Numbered from the stretch's first letter, positions 11,522-22,699 are shown. The stretch is 64,000 nt of DNA from Trichosphaerium sp. ATCC 40318 (GCA_038496445.1 JALMLS010000455.1:868001-932000), one strand, 5' to 3'. Program-made: numbers and translations. Notes: generated by a model from the sequence alone, not told the origin.

Positions 11522-12737
11522 TGTTTACGATCAACCGCAAATAACACAAAACTACTGACTGTGCTTTGTAGTTCGCTAAAGAAAAAAAAACGTTAGCTAA
11601 GCCGAAAAAAAATTCACAAAAAATAAATGTGCACTGAACGTTTACGAAAAAAAAAGTCTTTTCCAACGCTGGCTAAATAACTTGTACATAGTAAAACGAT
11701 GTGTTTAAATGCTTGTACGTACGTTAAAAGCGTCTAAGTTGGTCACGTGAGGATATACGCCAAAACCCTACAGAGCGTCAGAATGGAGTTTGCATCGCCC
11801 GCCACGTAACAAGAAGTGAAGCGCGACAGAGTTCTAAAATACTAAACCACGCAAAACCACAAGACGAAGATAAGTGTTTAAATTTTCAAGCGTACCTTGA
11901 ATAAGACTTCAAACCAATAGAGCGCGTTTGCTGTTGTGGTTACGTGTAATCACGTGATTTGTTTACTAAAGTTGACGGCTCGACCAAAACGGTTCACGCT
12001 CTGTGTACTAAATTATTGAACGCGTCTATGTCGTATAAGGTTCCACCATACTCCAGAGTGAGTGTGTTAATACGTTTTATATAACGTAGTGGTTAATACC
12101 GACATATAGGGATTTATTTTCGAAGCTATTGTTTGTTCATTCGAAAATAGTCACTTCGGAGTTTTTTTTGAAAAAGGAAATATCCTGTTTACGCCATTTT
12201 TATTACGCTGTTTACGCGTAGGGAAACGTTTTATAATACTCATATTCCCAAACTTTCAAAAAAACTTGAAAGGCGAGTGAAAACTCTTGTCTTGAAACTT
12301 GGTCGTTAGTTGTAGTGTAGATTTACAAGTTGCATTAAGTGCAGATTTTCTTTTGTGAAAGAAAGACACACTTGCTTCAGTAAGATCATCTGACATGAGA
12401 TGAGTAGTGTTCCACATAAGCCTCAAACAGAAAAGTCGCAGGATTTTACATGAACCAGACTTTTGATACACAGGTGGCAACTCAGAGAGTAACAGTTCTG
12501 ATAGTTATGCTTACTACACAAAACTGTTTTGGTATTATGTGGTAGATGGGGTCTTTGGGTACATTGATCCAAGTAAGGTCCGAACTGAGGGTCACGGATT
12601 CTATCGTATTTCTGCAATGCTAAGCAATGGCACAAGACATAGTTGAATACAGTTTTATTTGAGTTGACTTACATTACCCTTGTCTCTTATCTACGCCTAC
12701 ATCTCTGCAGGACATAGTTTATTGTAAGTACCATTCT
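11522..12737. other. Intergenic: upstream region of copy 1 and 3' flank of Zn2Cys6 gene
   Basis: No gene supported. The part near 11950 carries a block shared with the upstream regions of copies 2 and 3. Bases 12209-12236 repeat an inverted motif from 4836-4863, and 12420-12632 is the parent of the decayed copy at 3740-3955. Short open frames here have no coding character. Confidence 0.5.
11948..11985 (-). promoter_or_regulatory. Conserved upstream block of the MORN-Roco-PARP genes
   Basis: The plus-strand text atcacgtgatttgtttacta then aagttgacg lies about 430 bp upstream of the copy 1 start. The same block (tcacgtgattttttgtttac, then tacagttgacg) occurs about 366 bp upstream of copy 2 (54961-54990) and, inverted, about 373 bp upstream of copy 3 (around 62510-62545). 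It centres on a perfect CACGTG palindrome, a bHLH/bZIP-type site. Conservation across all three copies suggests a regulatory role; that is inference. Confidence 0.45.
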
Positions 12738-14770
12738 TTATGTCCTATCAATAATAAATTCAAGGGCCTTGCAAGTATACAAAACAAATAAACGTACCAG
12801 CAAGTTATTCGAAATTACAGGATAAATACTGCTTAGTTTATCTAAAGTTTGGTGAACTGATGAGATGTGTTCTCCTTTAATGTTGTACTCTTTGTATGTA
12901 TGTAAAGCCTCACCAATGGTAAAAGCGATAAACGGGTATAGAGGTCGATTACCAAACTTGTTCTTAAGCACACAGTCAATGATAAAATCTGCTGAATTCA
13001 GTGATTGCTTTATCAATCCAAGTTCCATATAAATTCTCGTTGCTGTTCCATTACAGTAAAACTTACTAATCGGAGGATCTTCCTCCATACTCTCTGCAAT
13101 ATTTAGAGCTTCTTCAATATAGTTTAAAATATTTTCACGTGTAATTGATGAAGGATGAATAAGGTAGAGCTCGCACTAAAAACAATAAGTACTTAAACCA
13201 AACTTGTTGCATTCAAAAGTTTTCTCGTGTACCTCAATAGTTGCCAGTACTTCTAGGATGTTCCTAATAGCGTTCTTTTGGTCATAATTATACAGTGTTG
13301 AAGTACGCAGAGACTCCAAAGTTGACAAAAGAATAGCTTTGGCTTCATTCGCCTCAACAATAAAGTTGTTTGAAGAGTTCCTAGATGTAGACACTTGTAG
13401 TCGTATTCTTAAGGTGCAAAGTGCTTTTGAGAAAGCGGTTTGCTGTTTACTATCTCTGGCTTAACGCAAAATACGTTAGTGAAAGTACAACTACCCTTGC
13501 ATGTCCACGTGATATCCATTCTCATCAAAAATAATTTTTTTTGTGAAGAAAATAGTACCTTGAAACCGAAGCGCTTTTACAGCGCTTAGAAATTTACAAA
13601 TACAATCAGCCATTTGAACACACTGTCTGGCTTTTTGAAGTTCATTTATAGCTACCAAGTACATTGATAGTAATATTAAACCAACTAAATGAAAGTTGCA
13701 TGAGTAAAGTGCATAAACATACAAACTATTTTCTTACTTGCTGTGTCAAAGTTTGGTTTATCAATCAGAGACTCCTTACACTCAATAGCAAAAGTTCCAA
13801 AGTCTCGTGATCTCTCCATGTTTTTAAAATATAGCTGTTGTAGTGCTAATATTGAATATGTCTGAAAATTCCTTGGAGATACTGTAATACAATGAGTTAG
13901 TTGATCTTAACAAGTAATTAAAAAAATCTACTCAAAATTATTTTGAACGGCAAAGACTTAGATTGATTGATTGATCTTTGCACAAAGAGTAAAAGGCTAT
14001 GTTATATATGGGCATTAATGTTCAGCATGTTTCTACTATTTCAGACCGCGTAGATGTCACGTAAATATGTTACTTACCTTTCCTTGTTTTAAACTCATTC
14101 ATGTCAACTCCTGAGAGCAAAAATGATGGTAGATCTGCACCAATAAAACCAAGGAAGCTATCAATACATGTATGAACAATAAGACTGTTGTTTATCCTTG
14201 CTGTTGATATCGAAAAGGCGTTACTCTGAGATAGAAATTAGGAAACAATCCTTCTAGCTTAGTTTCAGTGAAGTTTTTTTTCAAAAAATGACGTTTCGTG
14301 CGGGATGTTTTTTTGTTGAAGTGTAAAACACGTGCCGATATTATTTTACGTTTTTTAGAATAACTATTAGCGTATGTAGAGTAAGACGCCATTATTTCAT
14401 TTTTAAGTAGTTGTTGAGCGGCTTTTTCTTTTTTTATCTTATTTTCAAGTGAATTCACCTTTTCTTTCAATGACAATGTCTTCGAGCCTACATGTAGCAA
14501 TACTATATTAATAAAATACCAATAACACGTTCTTAAAAGAATAATGATCTACAAGAGATAATAATTCTCTGTAAGCACCTTTTTTCCTTCCTCTACGCTT
14601 AGGTTTAACATATACACATTGTACTTTATATTTTAGGCAGTTCGCTAGGAAAGATTGTCAAATGAAGCTATCACAGGGTCTACAAACGATTTAAAAAGGT
14701 ATGGATCCATACAGCAAGGAGTTTGTTTGTTACATCTAATATGTCGACCTCTGCAAGAAGAACACGACAT
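12738..14770 (-). CDS. Zn(II)2Cys6 transcription factor
   Basis: Splicing the 68-nt intron 14712-14645 (GTATGG...CCTAG) restores a perfect binuclear zinc cluster: CSSC, six residues, C, five residues, then CSNC, six residues and C (residues 3-26). It is followed by the basic stretch KPKRRGRKK and then a coiled coil (LKEKVNSLENKIKKEKAAQQ). This is the classic Gal4-like order of DNA-binding and dimerisation. Downstream exons encode a helical region without clear motifs (SFLGFIGADLPSFLLSGVD; KARQCVQMADCICKFLSAV), compatible with the regulatory domain of such factors, and end CKALEFIIDRT at 12738. The start is the first ATG before the cluster. Such factors are typical of fungi but also occur in amoebae and other protists. 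A decayed fragment of this locus is at 3.7-4.1 kb. Confidence 0.75.
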
Positions 14771-15205
14771 CACGCGATGAAGAAAATAAAGTTGAAAACG
14801 TCTGACAAATGAAAAAAAAAACCCGTTTAAAACTTGACAGCTTTGTTTCACAAAGCCTTAGAAACAAAGCTGTCCAAAGAAGTAACCTTGTAGAAAACTA
14901 GCTCCGCGCTTGACTGAAATTAATAAGTATAGCACTGAACTGTGGAAGATAATTCTCAAAAAACACTAACAAATAATTCTATAAAGACAAGAAAACGATG
15001 ATGAATCAAATAGCGATGCGTTTTAAAGTGTACCATAGGCCAAACATGGCATTTCATTTCTCATTAGAGGTGTTTGTGATACCCTTGGCATTTTTATAAG
15101 TTGCAATAGAGCTCATGGAGTCGTATTTTTAGAAAGAAAATAGCTATTGCAACCAAGGTTCAAAAAAAACCAGCGGATATGAAGCAAAAAAACAAGGTAT
15201 TTTAT
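14771..15205. other. Intergenic, nothing recognised
   Basis: An AT-rich 435-bp gap between the start of the zinc-cluster gene and the 3' end of the next minus-strand gene. Only short open frames without coding character are seen. Confidence 0.4.
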
Positions 15206-16300
15206 TTAAAATAGTTTGAATGAAGCTTTTTTGGCTTGAGTTGCTTGTTGGCATTCGGTTGGTATCTAAGAAAAAAATCAGCAAATAAGAATGTGAAAAT
15301 AAGAAGAGACGAAGGAGGAAAACGAGGAATCCATTCCAGAATTTCAATAAAATAAAAAAAAAAGAGAGAATGATTCATTGTGTTTAGTGGCTAAGTGGGT
15401 ACCTTAACATCAGCAGCTGTTGGTGTTGGCAATACTTTGGTAACAGCGATTTGTTGTTTAACTTCTGATCCTGGCATTGCGATATCGTACATGATAGACT
15501 CAATGTCACCAGCAGCATCAACAAATACGGCAGCAATAAGAGTATATTCAGGTCCAGAGCAAGCTAGAGTCCATTCAGATCCGGTCTAAATATTTTACTA
15601 TTAGTATATTCATAACTGACGCAGACACTGACGCTGGAGTAGCAACAGAGCTTTCGTTGCTTCAACAACAACAAAAAAACAAGATGCAAATTCAGGAATT
15701 ACGCACGTGAGACCATGAGTCGCATAGTGGGAGATCAGAAGTTGATTCAGTGAAAACAGAGCATTTCCCACTGTAAATTGAGTATGAAACTTCCTATATT
15801 AACATATAAATAAGAAATCAAAGCAACCAAAAAAAGAACTCCAAATTCCTACAAAAACAAAATAAAATGGATGTCACCGCTGTACGTACTGTTGTTGAGT
15901 TAAACGTTGTCAAGCCAAAAACTGGAGTTACTGAACCGTCTTGGTCGGTAATAGTAATGTTAGAGACCTAAAACAAACAAAGGTCAGGAACGGGAAAACG
16001 AAAAAAAAGAACTTTCTGCGTCTTCTTCCTTTTGAATTTTGAAGGATGAAAGACTGTATAAACGCTAAAGTATTGATGAAACAACTGTTTGTGCGTTAAA
16101 ATGAGCAAAAGACGTACAGAGCTAGTCAATTCTTTTGTGCGCAAGAAAGCGAGGCTACCAGAGAGCTTCCCGGTGCCTGCTGGGCTAGTCATTGTACCAA
16201 TAAACTCAAATGCAACTGCATCGAAACCTGGTGGGAACGGGACGACTTGAGAGAGTGAAACAGCTACGAAAGCGAAGATAAGAACAGTTGTGAGTTGCAT
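15206..16300 (-). CDS. Small secreted protein, unknown family
   Basis: Begins MQLTTVLIFAFVAVSLSQVV, a clear cleavable signal peptide, followed by about 170 residues over at least five short exons. Recognisable exon peptides are SPAGTGKLSGSLAFLR, VSNITITDQDGSVTPVFGL, EVSYSIYSGKCSVFTESTSD and TGSEWTLACSGPEYTLIAAV. The last exon ends ECQQATQAKKASFKLF and is joined in phase by a GTACCC...TTCTTAG intron. The pattern suggests a small beta-rich extracellular domain, but I do not recognise it. It is the first of two adjacent secreted-protein genes in the same direction. Confidence 0.6.
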
Positions 16301-16605
16301 TGTTCAAGTTTGTTGTTAAAAACAGGAGAAACGGAGGAGTTAAGGCAAAAAGAACTTAAAGCAGTTTCTCCGCGTTTTGTATTCACTTTCGGTTCAAAGT
16401 CGATCAAAAGGAATAAGCAACCGCGCCATGCATGCGTGTATCATTTGTTATTCTTGATAAATATAGCGAAGGTCATTTCGATGCTCTGTAACAGAAATAT
16501 GGTACAAGAAACATTTTTTTTTTGGGTGTTGAAAAATATGGAAGTTCCAAAAAAACCCAGTTTTTGTTGATCGAGTGCAGTGACTGTGACTGTGTCTAAT
16601 TTATT

Positions 16606-17980
16606 CTAAGATACTACAATACCATTACCTTGCATTGGTCCTTGTATTGGTGGAAGGGTGAGAACCTACAAACAAGTGAGTGAGGATTGCTAACAATAAT
16701 CATAGTTACCTTCATATATTTTGACATCATCTCTGTTGTAAACACTTCCATCATCATATCTGAATTCACACCCATCGCATCCCATTCTTTAATTGATTCA
16801 GGGGAGCTCTCAGCGTATATAACAGGTACAACATCTGCATAATCACCCTAAATAAAAAGAAAGACTCGTAAGAACAACTCTTGTCTGGTGAATTTTTTTT
16901 GAAATTCAAGTGACTTGATAGTCATGGCTCACCATGTATGCTCCATACTTTTGCATTGCTCTGGCAATAATCTTTCCCTCACGCGAAAGAGATGATCCCT
17001 CAATATCAAAGTCCTCTGAGAGGCGTACAAGGCCACCACAAGGAATACCACGTGTATCAGTACAATTTCCAGGAACTGTACCTTGCGCAGTAGAAGCAGG
17101 ATAAACAAAATGATTGCTCATACAATAAGGATATGCGAAAACAAGAGCGTGATCAATAACTCCTAAAGTGATATAAGATAACAAAATGAGATCAGATGAG
17201 CAGAAGAAGAAAAAAAGCCGAAAAAGCAGAAACAAAGTTAAAAGTTAGAATGCAAACCTGCTTTCATTTCTTCAACACGAATTAATCCTGCTATCAATGG
17301 GAACCCACAAGCACGTGCGCCTACAGCAAGAGTCCAAGGATTCGCTTTATATTTAGATGGACGTGAACCAGACCCAGAGAGATCAGTCGTCGCTCCAACT
17401 TTGCATGTCCAACCTAAAATCAATTAAAAACCGAATAATATACGCGCAACTGCGAACCTTCTTGTTCATCTAAAGTGTACCACATGTCCCATGATTCCTT
17501 AATACCGATATCTGCGATGCACATATGTTTGTCCGTACCAGCTGCAGGTGTAGCACCAGCTGGAATTGGCACCTAAAAGGGTAAGCAAAGTTGGAACAAA
17601 AAAGCTGACAAAAAAAACTTCTTACAACTTTTCAGAACTCACCATTGGATCTGGGTTAAAACCTTTCCCAGCCAATACTGTTGGGTGTACTTTAGTTTTT
17701 GGGACCGTGTTGTTGACATAGTACACAGGGATACTATAAGTTTTTATATTTAAAGCCAGGTGGTTGAAAGAGAATCCAAAAGGTCCTTTTATAAGAGAAT
17801 CAGATTTAGGATCAATTGTGGCGTTTTTTGGTATTGGAGTATTCCAAGGGCTTATATCGTTAAAAGGACGCCATACGGATACAACACACGCGATATTGAG
17901 TAAAATAAAGGCCTATTAGAGCATATTAGCGCTTATACATAACAAGCGAAGTGTACGGCTACTAATGTATGATTAATCAT
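16606..17980 (-). CDS. Secreted protein resembling a bacterial extracellular family
   Basis: Proposed start MINHTL, spliced by a GTAGCC...AATAG intron into AFILLNIACVVSVWRPFNDI, giving a signal peptide. The mature chain has WNTPIPKNATIDPKSD, PIPAGATPAAGTDKHMCI, GWTCKVGATTDLSGSGSRPS, GFPLIAGLIRVEEMKAGVID, HALVFAYPY and ARAMQKYGAYMGDYADVVP, ending GNGIVVS. From memory, this order (W.xPIPxNAxxDP; agxPLlAGLxRxEE; HALxF; Lkk/mqkYG) matches a family common among secreted proteins of actinobacteria and other bacteria, whose function I do not know. Introns of the local type show it is now a normal nuclear gene. An old bacterial transfer is possible but unproven. Confidence 0.65.
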
Positions 17981-17984
17981 GTAT

Positions 17985-18240
17985 TTATTTAGTGCCTTTT
18001 ATAGGTGGTAATCTTTGAACGTTTTGATAACCGTTGGCTTTGAAAATAACGGAATTTTCTGACTCAGTCAAACTTCCGTTGACAAAACGTCCTACATAAA
18101 GATATGCTTTCTTCTTGCTATTTTCGTAGAACTTACAATGCTGAGTCTTGTCTCGTTTATACCAGTTAACGTTTTTGAGTTTGTTGCTCCGAGCAAAAAT
18201 TGTCGTTCATGCGAGGTCCATGATATGAGCTAGCTCCTCT
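17985..18240 (-). CDS. Possible small gene or gene end, unrecognised
   Basis: On the minus strand an open frame encodes NKLKNVNWYKRDKTQHCKFY, then ENSKKKAYLYVGRFVNGSL and TESENSVIFKANGYQNVQRL, ending PPIKGTK and a stop at 17985-17987. Composition is protein-like, but there is no in-frame ATG after the preceding stop, so the start must lie in an unseen exon or the gene is broken. Its stop is only four bases before the start of the next gene in the same direction. No family recognised. Confidence 0.3.
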
Positions 18241-18652
18241 TTGTCTGTGCTGTTGGCTTGGTTGGTTTTCTCATTTTTTTCTTCATGTTGTTACAATTAG
18301 CGATTGTTGTTGACACGTGACAGTACTTTTTCCGTTTGTATTAGGGTTTTTGTACATCAAGCAGGCAATACTGTAGATAAAATTTGCTTTGTGGCCTTGA
18401 GAAGTAACCTGTTTTTCGTCAGAATGTGGACTCTTAATTGTTTGTTTACCTCTGTTTTGCCGTCTTGCTTACTGTCTCAAATTTGTGCCACTCAAAATTG
18501 AAGTCAGGTTCTATCTTTGATAAAACATGAGGCCAATGTGGGAGTAAGGATCGACCGCCATGATCAACAATATAGCAAAAACCAATACGATACCTGATGT
18601 CATGTTAAAAACAAACTGTAAAAACCCAGCATTTTTGACGCTACAGCAATTG

Positions 18653-20213
18653 TTACTGTGTCTGCGTCGCTACTAGTTTGGAGTCTAAAAATAGAATTAC
18701 GTACCATACTTCTGGTGAAGTTACATGAAGTTCTGTTCGTAACTTATTGAGAAAATTTGTTTGAATATAATCTTGTTGCCATATAAACGAATTACTTCTC
18801 CAATGAAAATAATCGTCTTTCCATCCAAATTCAGGATAGATTATTTTTAAGCACTTTCTCATGGATCCATTGTACCTTATCAATCATCAGTCACACTTTC
18901 TAGAAGATTCAAAGAACAAACAGTCTGTACAGAAAGCAGACAAAAAAAAAAAGAGAAAAACAAAAAAAAGATATCAACCCGGTGTTCAACTACAGTTCAT
19001 CGCAGTGCTTCAAAAAGTAAGCCATCGCTTTTGTAATATCTTAAGTTTGCGGTAATGTCCTTAAAAAGTACACTTTTGGTCCATATGGACAATCACGAAC
19101 AAAAGGGAAAAGATTAAAAATTGGGAAATCGTTAAGTTACCTGTGTAACATGCCACGTAACATGTATATCATCTCTTCAGTCTTTCTTGCTGCATACCAT
19201 TCATCCATTGTTTTCATACCACTGTGCTTCTCATACAGCCTTAGAGCACGTTTGTGGTTATCAAGATCGTCCCAGTGATGCATAGGAGAGCACCTGATTT
19301 AATTTAATGTCGTCGAACTTAACTCCTCATAAACTACAACGTACTTGAACTTGTATGGTACCCAGTCATGATATGCATATATATGCGCAAGACACGCAGA
19401 TATAGACCCACTGTAGTAATTTCTAAAGAGTGTTAACTAAGTATTTGCTACAAAGAAAAAAAAACCAAAAACTATTTTTTTCTACTCTCAAGTATGCTAC
19501 ATACAGCGTTCCAGGTGACACCAAATCGTGTATTTTTTGTCTTGGTATATTGTACCAATCATCTAAATGCTTAACACCAAGAATAGCGCCAATTTTATTG
19601 AATTCTACCTTTGGTTTATTCATCAAATCCCTTGCCATAATCAGCAAAAGGTAAAATGAGCAACACGTGTTTGTCCTTATAATTCGTACCAATAGGAAGC
19701 ACTCCTTTTGTAATAAAAAGTCAGCAAAACACGTGACGTAAGGAACGTGCGCTTTTGTTTAGCAACAAACCAAAAGGTTTTAATTCAATGGAGAGGGAGA
19801 CCCCTTGTTTGAATGAAAAAGATGTAAAAAAATACTTTAGTGATTGTAGCGGTTGTGGTGGCGTACTTGAACCGATTTTCTATCCAATCGTAATCAGGGT
19901 ACAATTGCATTATACAATTAGCCAGGGAGCCGTCATAGTCGCGCCTACAAGGTTTTTTGGTCAGCAGTCGTTTAAAAAGTCTTGTTGTGACGCGAAATTG
20001 CGATCATACAGTAGTGCGTGGCCGTGGTGGTCGAATTGGCGCCTTCTGACTTTATACCAACCGTCTAAGGTTTTAACGTTTAATTTCTCTCCTATAACGT
20101 CTATCTCTTCTATTGTAGTTCGTTGGGGCTAATAAAAACATAACAATAAATAAAAAGCTTAATAAAGCGTTAACATTACCCCTAGTTGCGCCAACCATCT
20201 TTGAGTGAACCAT
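18653..20213 (-). CDS. Repeat protein with DWY / YPExxW units
   Basis: Spliced peptides show a repeating 70-residue pattern: IGEKLNVKTLDGWYKVRRRQ ... LLRDYDGSLANCIMQLYPDY DWIENRF in unit 1; GAILGVKHLDDWYNIPRQKI ... YHDWVPYKF, MHHWDDLDNHKRALRLYEKH and DEWYAARK in unit 2; YNGSMRKCLKIIYPEFGWKD ... LRTELHVTSPEVWY in unit 3. The start MVHSKMVGATR at 20213 joins across a GTAATG...ATTAG intron, and a 54-nt intron joins ALL to RDYDGS. Similar LDDWYxV...LLxxYxxSxxxaLxxxYPExxW repeats occur, to my knowledge, as uncharacterised proteins across algae, oomycetes and fungi. The link between units 1 and 2 is assumed; it could be two genes. The 3' end is uncertain. Confidence 0.5.
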
Positions 20214-20587
20214 GTTGCCATTTTTTCATTCCTAGAGTATATTGAGACCAATATCAAAAGAGTCAAAAACCAAATTTGGTCAATGCTAGTCTCATTATTA
20301 TCAGATAACTGTTCTCCTGTCTGTACATAGCAGATTTCGCGGGTTAATGAAAAAACTGATGTTAAAAAAAGACTAATATTTCAGAACGAAACTTGTTTTT
20401 ATTCTTTATGTTTAAATTAGTACAACGAAGCTTTAAGTTTAGCAAAGTCTTTTTCATATGCATACCTGTAGGTGAGGATCACCAAACTCTTCAGTAAGGA
20501 GGCCTTGAGAGCAATCTGTATGTCTATTTATTGTGATATTACATTTGTTTTTTGTATTGAATGAGTTGTCCAATTATGGATAAATGC

Positions 20588-20765
20588 GGTCTCATCATGA
20601 TGGTATGATTATTGTCAACACCAGTATTACAAGAAGAACTGCAACTACAACTACAGTCACTACTGGCAACACTGGGAAATCAGAGCCACTGTCTGATTGT
20701 GTTGAGCAGGATGAAGAAAACAACACAACTAAACTTCCAATTGTATCTGTTTGGAGATTAACTAC
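20588..20765 (-). CDS. Possible last exon encoding a transmembrane helix
   Basis: The minus strand is open from an acceptor-like AAAGTGTAG near 20766 and encodes VNLQTDTIGSLVVLFSSSCS, then TQSDSGSDFPVLPVVTVVVV and AVLLVILVLTIIIPS, followed by a stop. The 25-residue hydrophobic run is a convincing membrane anchor, as in the tail of a type I or tail-anchored protein. I could not assemble upstream exons, so this may be an isolated fragment. Confidence 0.3.
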
Positions 20766-21427
20766 ACTTTCAGCTTGTTGTTATTATGTACTTTGTTTAA
20801 AGCATGAGTTCGTGTCTGAGTGATATGTTATCAGATGCAATCATCTAAAGTTCATCAATGTCAACGAATCATGGTTTTTTATTTTTTGTGGGGGCTGACA
20901 TGAAGTTGTTGATATGCAGGGTTTCATTAGGTTGTAAGTGGTCACAAAGCGCTTCAAATACAGCAAATAAGCAGTAGATAACATCTTTGGAATATAGAAC
21001 AAACCATCACTAAGCTTGCCGCAGATGGTGTTTCAAATAAAGTTGTCACATGCTTTATACCTTTGGTGAATGGTTGTGTTAACTTCCTTTTGTTGTTCCA
21101 ACCTTGGCACACAAGTCATGTGTGTGTTTGTTTCTGTCAACTAACAAAATACAGACTTTTACAAAGAGTGCACTGGAAATGCTCCATACAGGAGGTGGAA
21201 GATTTTGGGTCTTTTTCTAATCTTCCACTGTCTAAGTACATTGAGCGCAAATACATTTCATGAAAGAAGTTATTTTGAAAATTAGTCCTAAAGAATGGAG
21301 ATAATAGTAAGTTTTTCTTACTGATTAATAGAACTTTATAGAGCAACAACTGCTTACATATTGCACATGATGTGAAATAATTTTGCTGAATATTTCCTAG
21401 CTAATTAATTTTGCACTGCACTTATTC
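20766..21427. other. Intergenic, no gene supported
   Basis: AT-rich sequence between the possible membrane exon and the 3' end of the second F-box/LRR gene. Scattered short frames only. Confidence 0.35.
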
Positions 21428-22384
21428 CTATAGCCGTAATTGATAGATAGTGTGTGCACCTGCCAATGCCTTCAAACCTTCATCTGTTACATTTGTATAT
21501 GCTAAATCAATCTCATGTACACCTGCCAATGCTGCAATGCCATTGTCTGTTATTGACTCACAATAACGTAGGCTGATAGTGTGCACACCTGCCAATGCAT
21601 TCAAACCTTCATCTGTTACATTTGTAAATGATAAACTAATCTCATGTACACCTGCCAATGCTGCAATGCCATTGTCTGTTATTGACTTACAACAACGTAG
21701 GTTGATAGTGTACACACCTGCCAATGCCTTCAAACCTTCATCTGTTACATTTGTAAATGATAAATTAATCTCATGTACACCTGCCAATGCTGCAATGCCA
21801 TTGTCTGTTATTGACTTACAACAATATAGGTTGATAGTGTGCACACCTGCCAATGCCTTCAAACCTTCATCTGTTACATTTGTATATGCTAAATCAATCT
21901 CATGTACACCTGCCAATGCCGCAATGCCATTGTCTGTTATTGACTTACAACTATGTAGGTTGATAGTGTGCACACCTGCCAATGCCTTCAAACCTTCATC
22001 TGTTACATTTGTAAATGATAAACTAATCTCATGTACACCTGCCAATGCCGCAATGCCATTGTCTGTTATTGACTTACAACTATGTAGGTTGATAGTGTGC
22101 ACACCTGCCAATGCTGCAATAATGTCGTTTGGTATCTTACATCGGCTGAGATCAATAGTCGTATTGTGGAGTAATGGACTACCAGAAAGCATCTGAACTG
22201 TATTTGTGTTTTTAGTACGGATATGACCATACCCAACGTGGTTGTGAACAATATCTCGTAAAAGATGGCACGTTTGGGCTGTACGAAGCGTATACGACCC
22301 TTGTTTGAGAATATGGACTATTAACTCAATTGGTAGCGCAATAAGGTCGAATACTTGGTTGAACTGTGTTTGTTGTTTTTCCAT
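21428..22384 (-). CDS. F-box / leucine-rich-repeat protein 2
   Basis: A single exon of 318 residues starting MEKQQTQFNQVFDLIALPIE, with an F-box-like motif at residues 12-45, then about 11 LRRs alternating two types (TINLHSCKSITDNGIAALAG and EISLSFTNVTDEGLKALAG). The DNA behind the LRRs is a nearly perfect 129-bp tandem repeat. The upstream in-frame TTG seen at 22414 is not needed; the ATG at 22384 precedes the conserved part. The C terminus (AHTIYQLRL) ends abruptly within a repeat, as if units had been lost. It is a paralogue of the gene at 1.5-2.9 kb (shared AQTC and NHVGY). Likely an SCF substrate receptor by analogy. Confidence 0.85.
   Translation of the reverse strand: MEKQQTQFNQVFDLIALPIELIVHILKQGSYTLRTAQTCHLLRDIVHNHVGYGHIRTKNTNTVQMLSGSPLLHNTTIDLSRCKIPNDIIAALAGVHTINLHSCKSITDNGIAALAGVHEISLSFTNVTDEGLKALAGVHTINLHSCKSITDNGIAALAGVHEIDLAYTNVTDEGLKALAGVHTINLYCCKSITDNGIAALAGVHEINLSFTNVTDEGLKALAGVYTINLRCCKSITDNGIAALAGVHEISLSFTNVTDEGLNALAGVHTISLRYCESITDNGIAALAGVHEIDLAYTNVTDEGLKALAGAHTIYQLRL
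21440..22110 (-). repeat. 129-bp tandem repeat (two LRRs per unit), about 5 copies
   Basis: The landmark gatagtgtgcacacctgcca recurs every 129 bp (near 21573, 21702, 21831, 21960 and 22089), with a variant at 21444. Unit-to-unit differences are only a handful of bases, so the array is either young or kept uniform by recombination. Each unit codes 43 residues: one 22-residue and one 21-residue LRR. Confidence 0.9.
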
Positions 22385-22699
22385 TGTATGATCACGGTTG
22401 TCTTCGTTAAGCAAATGTTATAAAGTAAAAGGAGAACTTGAGAGATTAAATGCGTTTAGCTGGGTGATATTAAACACTTAAGGAGCTCTATCAGAAAATT
22501 CACTGCAGAAGAATTACGTGTAAACGACAAGTCATAGTACTTGTACGCAACCGTTCAAGTGTTCGTGGCTATCGCAGAAAGTGTAAGCAAATAAGACTAC
22601 AGGCACGCAAGAGATTTACGATGTACAATAAAATGGTTTAAAGCGCTAATCTTTTTTGATACTACTATTCTGTAAGAAATAACCGTTTTTTCGCACAGT
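22385..22699. other. Intergenic, upstream of F-box/LRR 2
   Basis: No gene supported; the likely promoter region of the minus-strand F-box/LRR gene lies here. Confidence 0.35.

Noticed and set aside
20584-20823. Plus-strand 79-aa frame with Thr-rich stretch
   Set aside because: The opposite strand encodes a clean transmembrane helix, so the Thr-rich frame is most likely its shadow.
21440-22110. CRISPR-like regular repeats
   Set aside because: The 129-bp units are contiguous coding repeats with no unique spacers, in a eukaryotic gene.
21579-22196. Plus-strand 205-aa frame of CTPANAFKPSSVTF repeats
   Set aside because: Antisense shadow of the 129-bp LRR repeat; it has no start context or domain.
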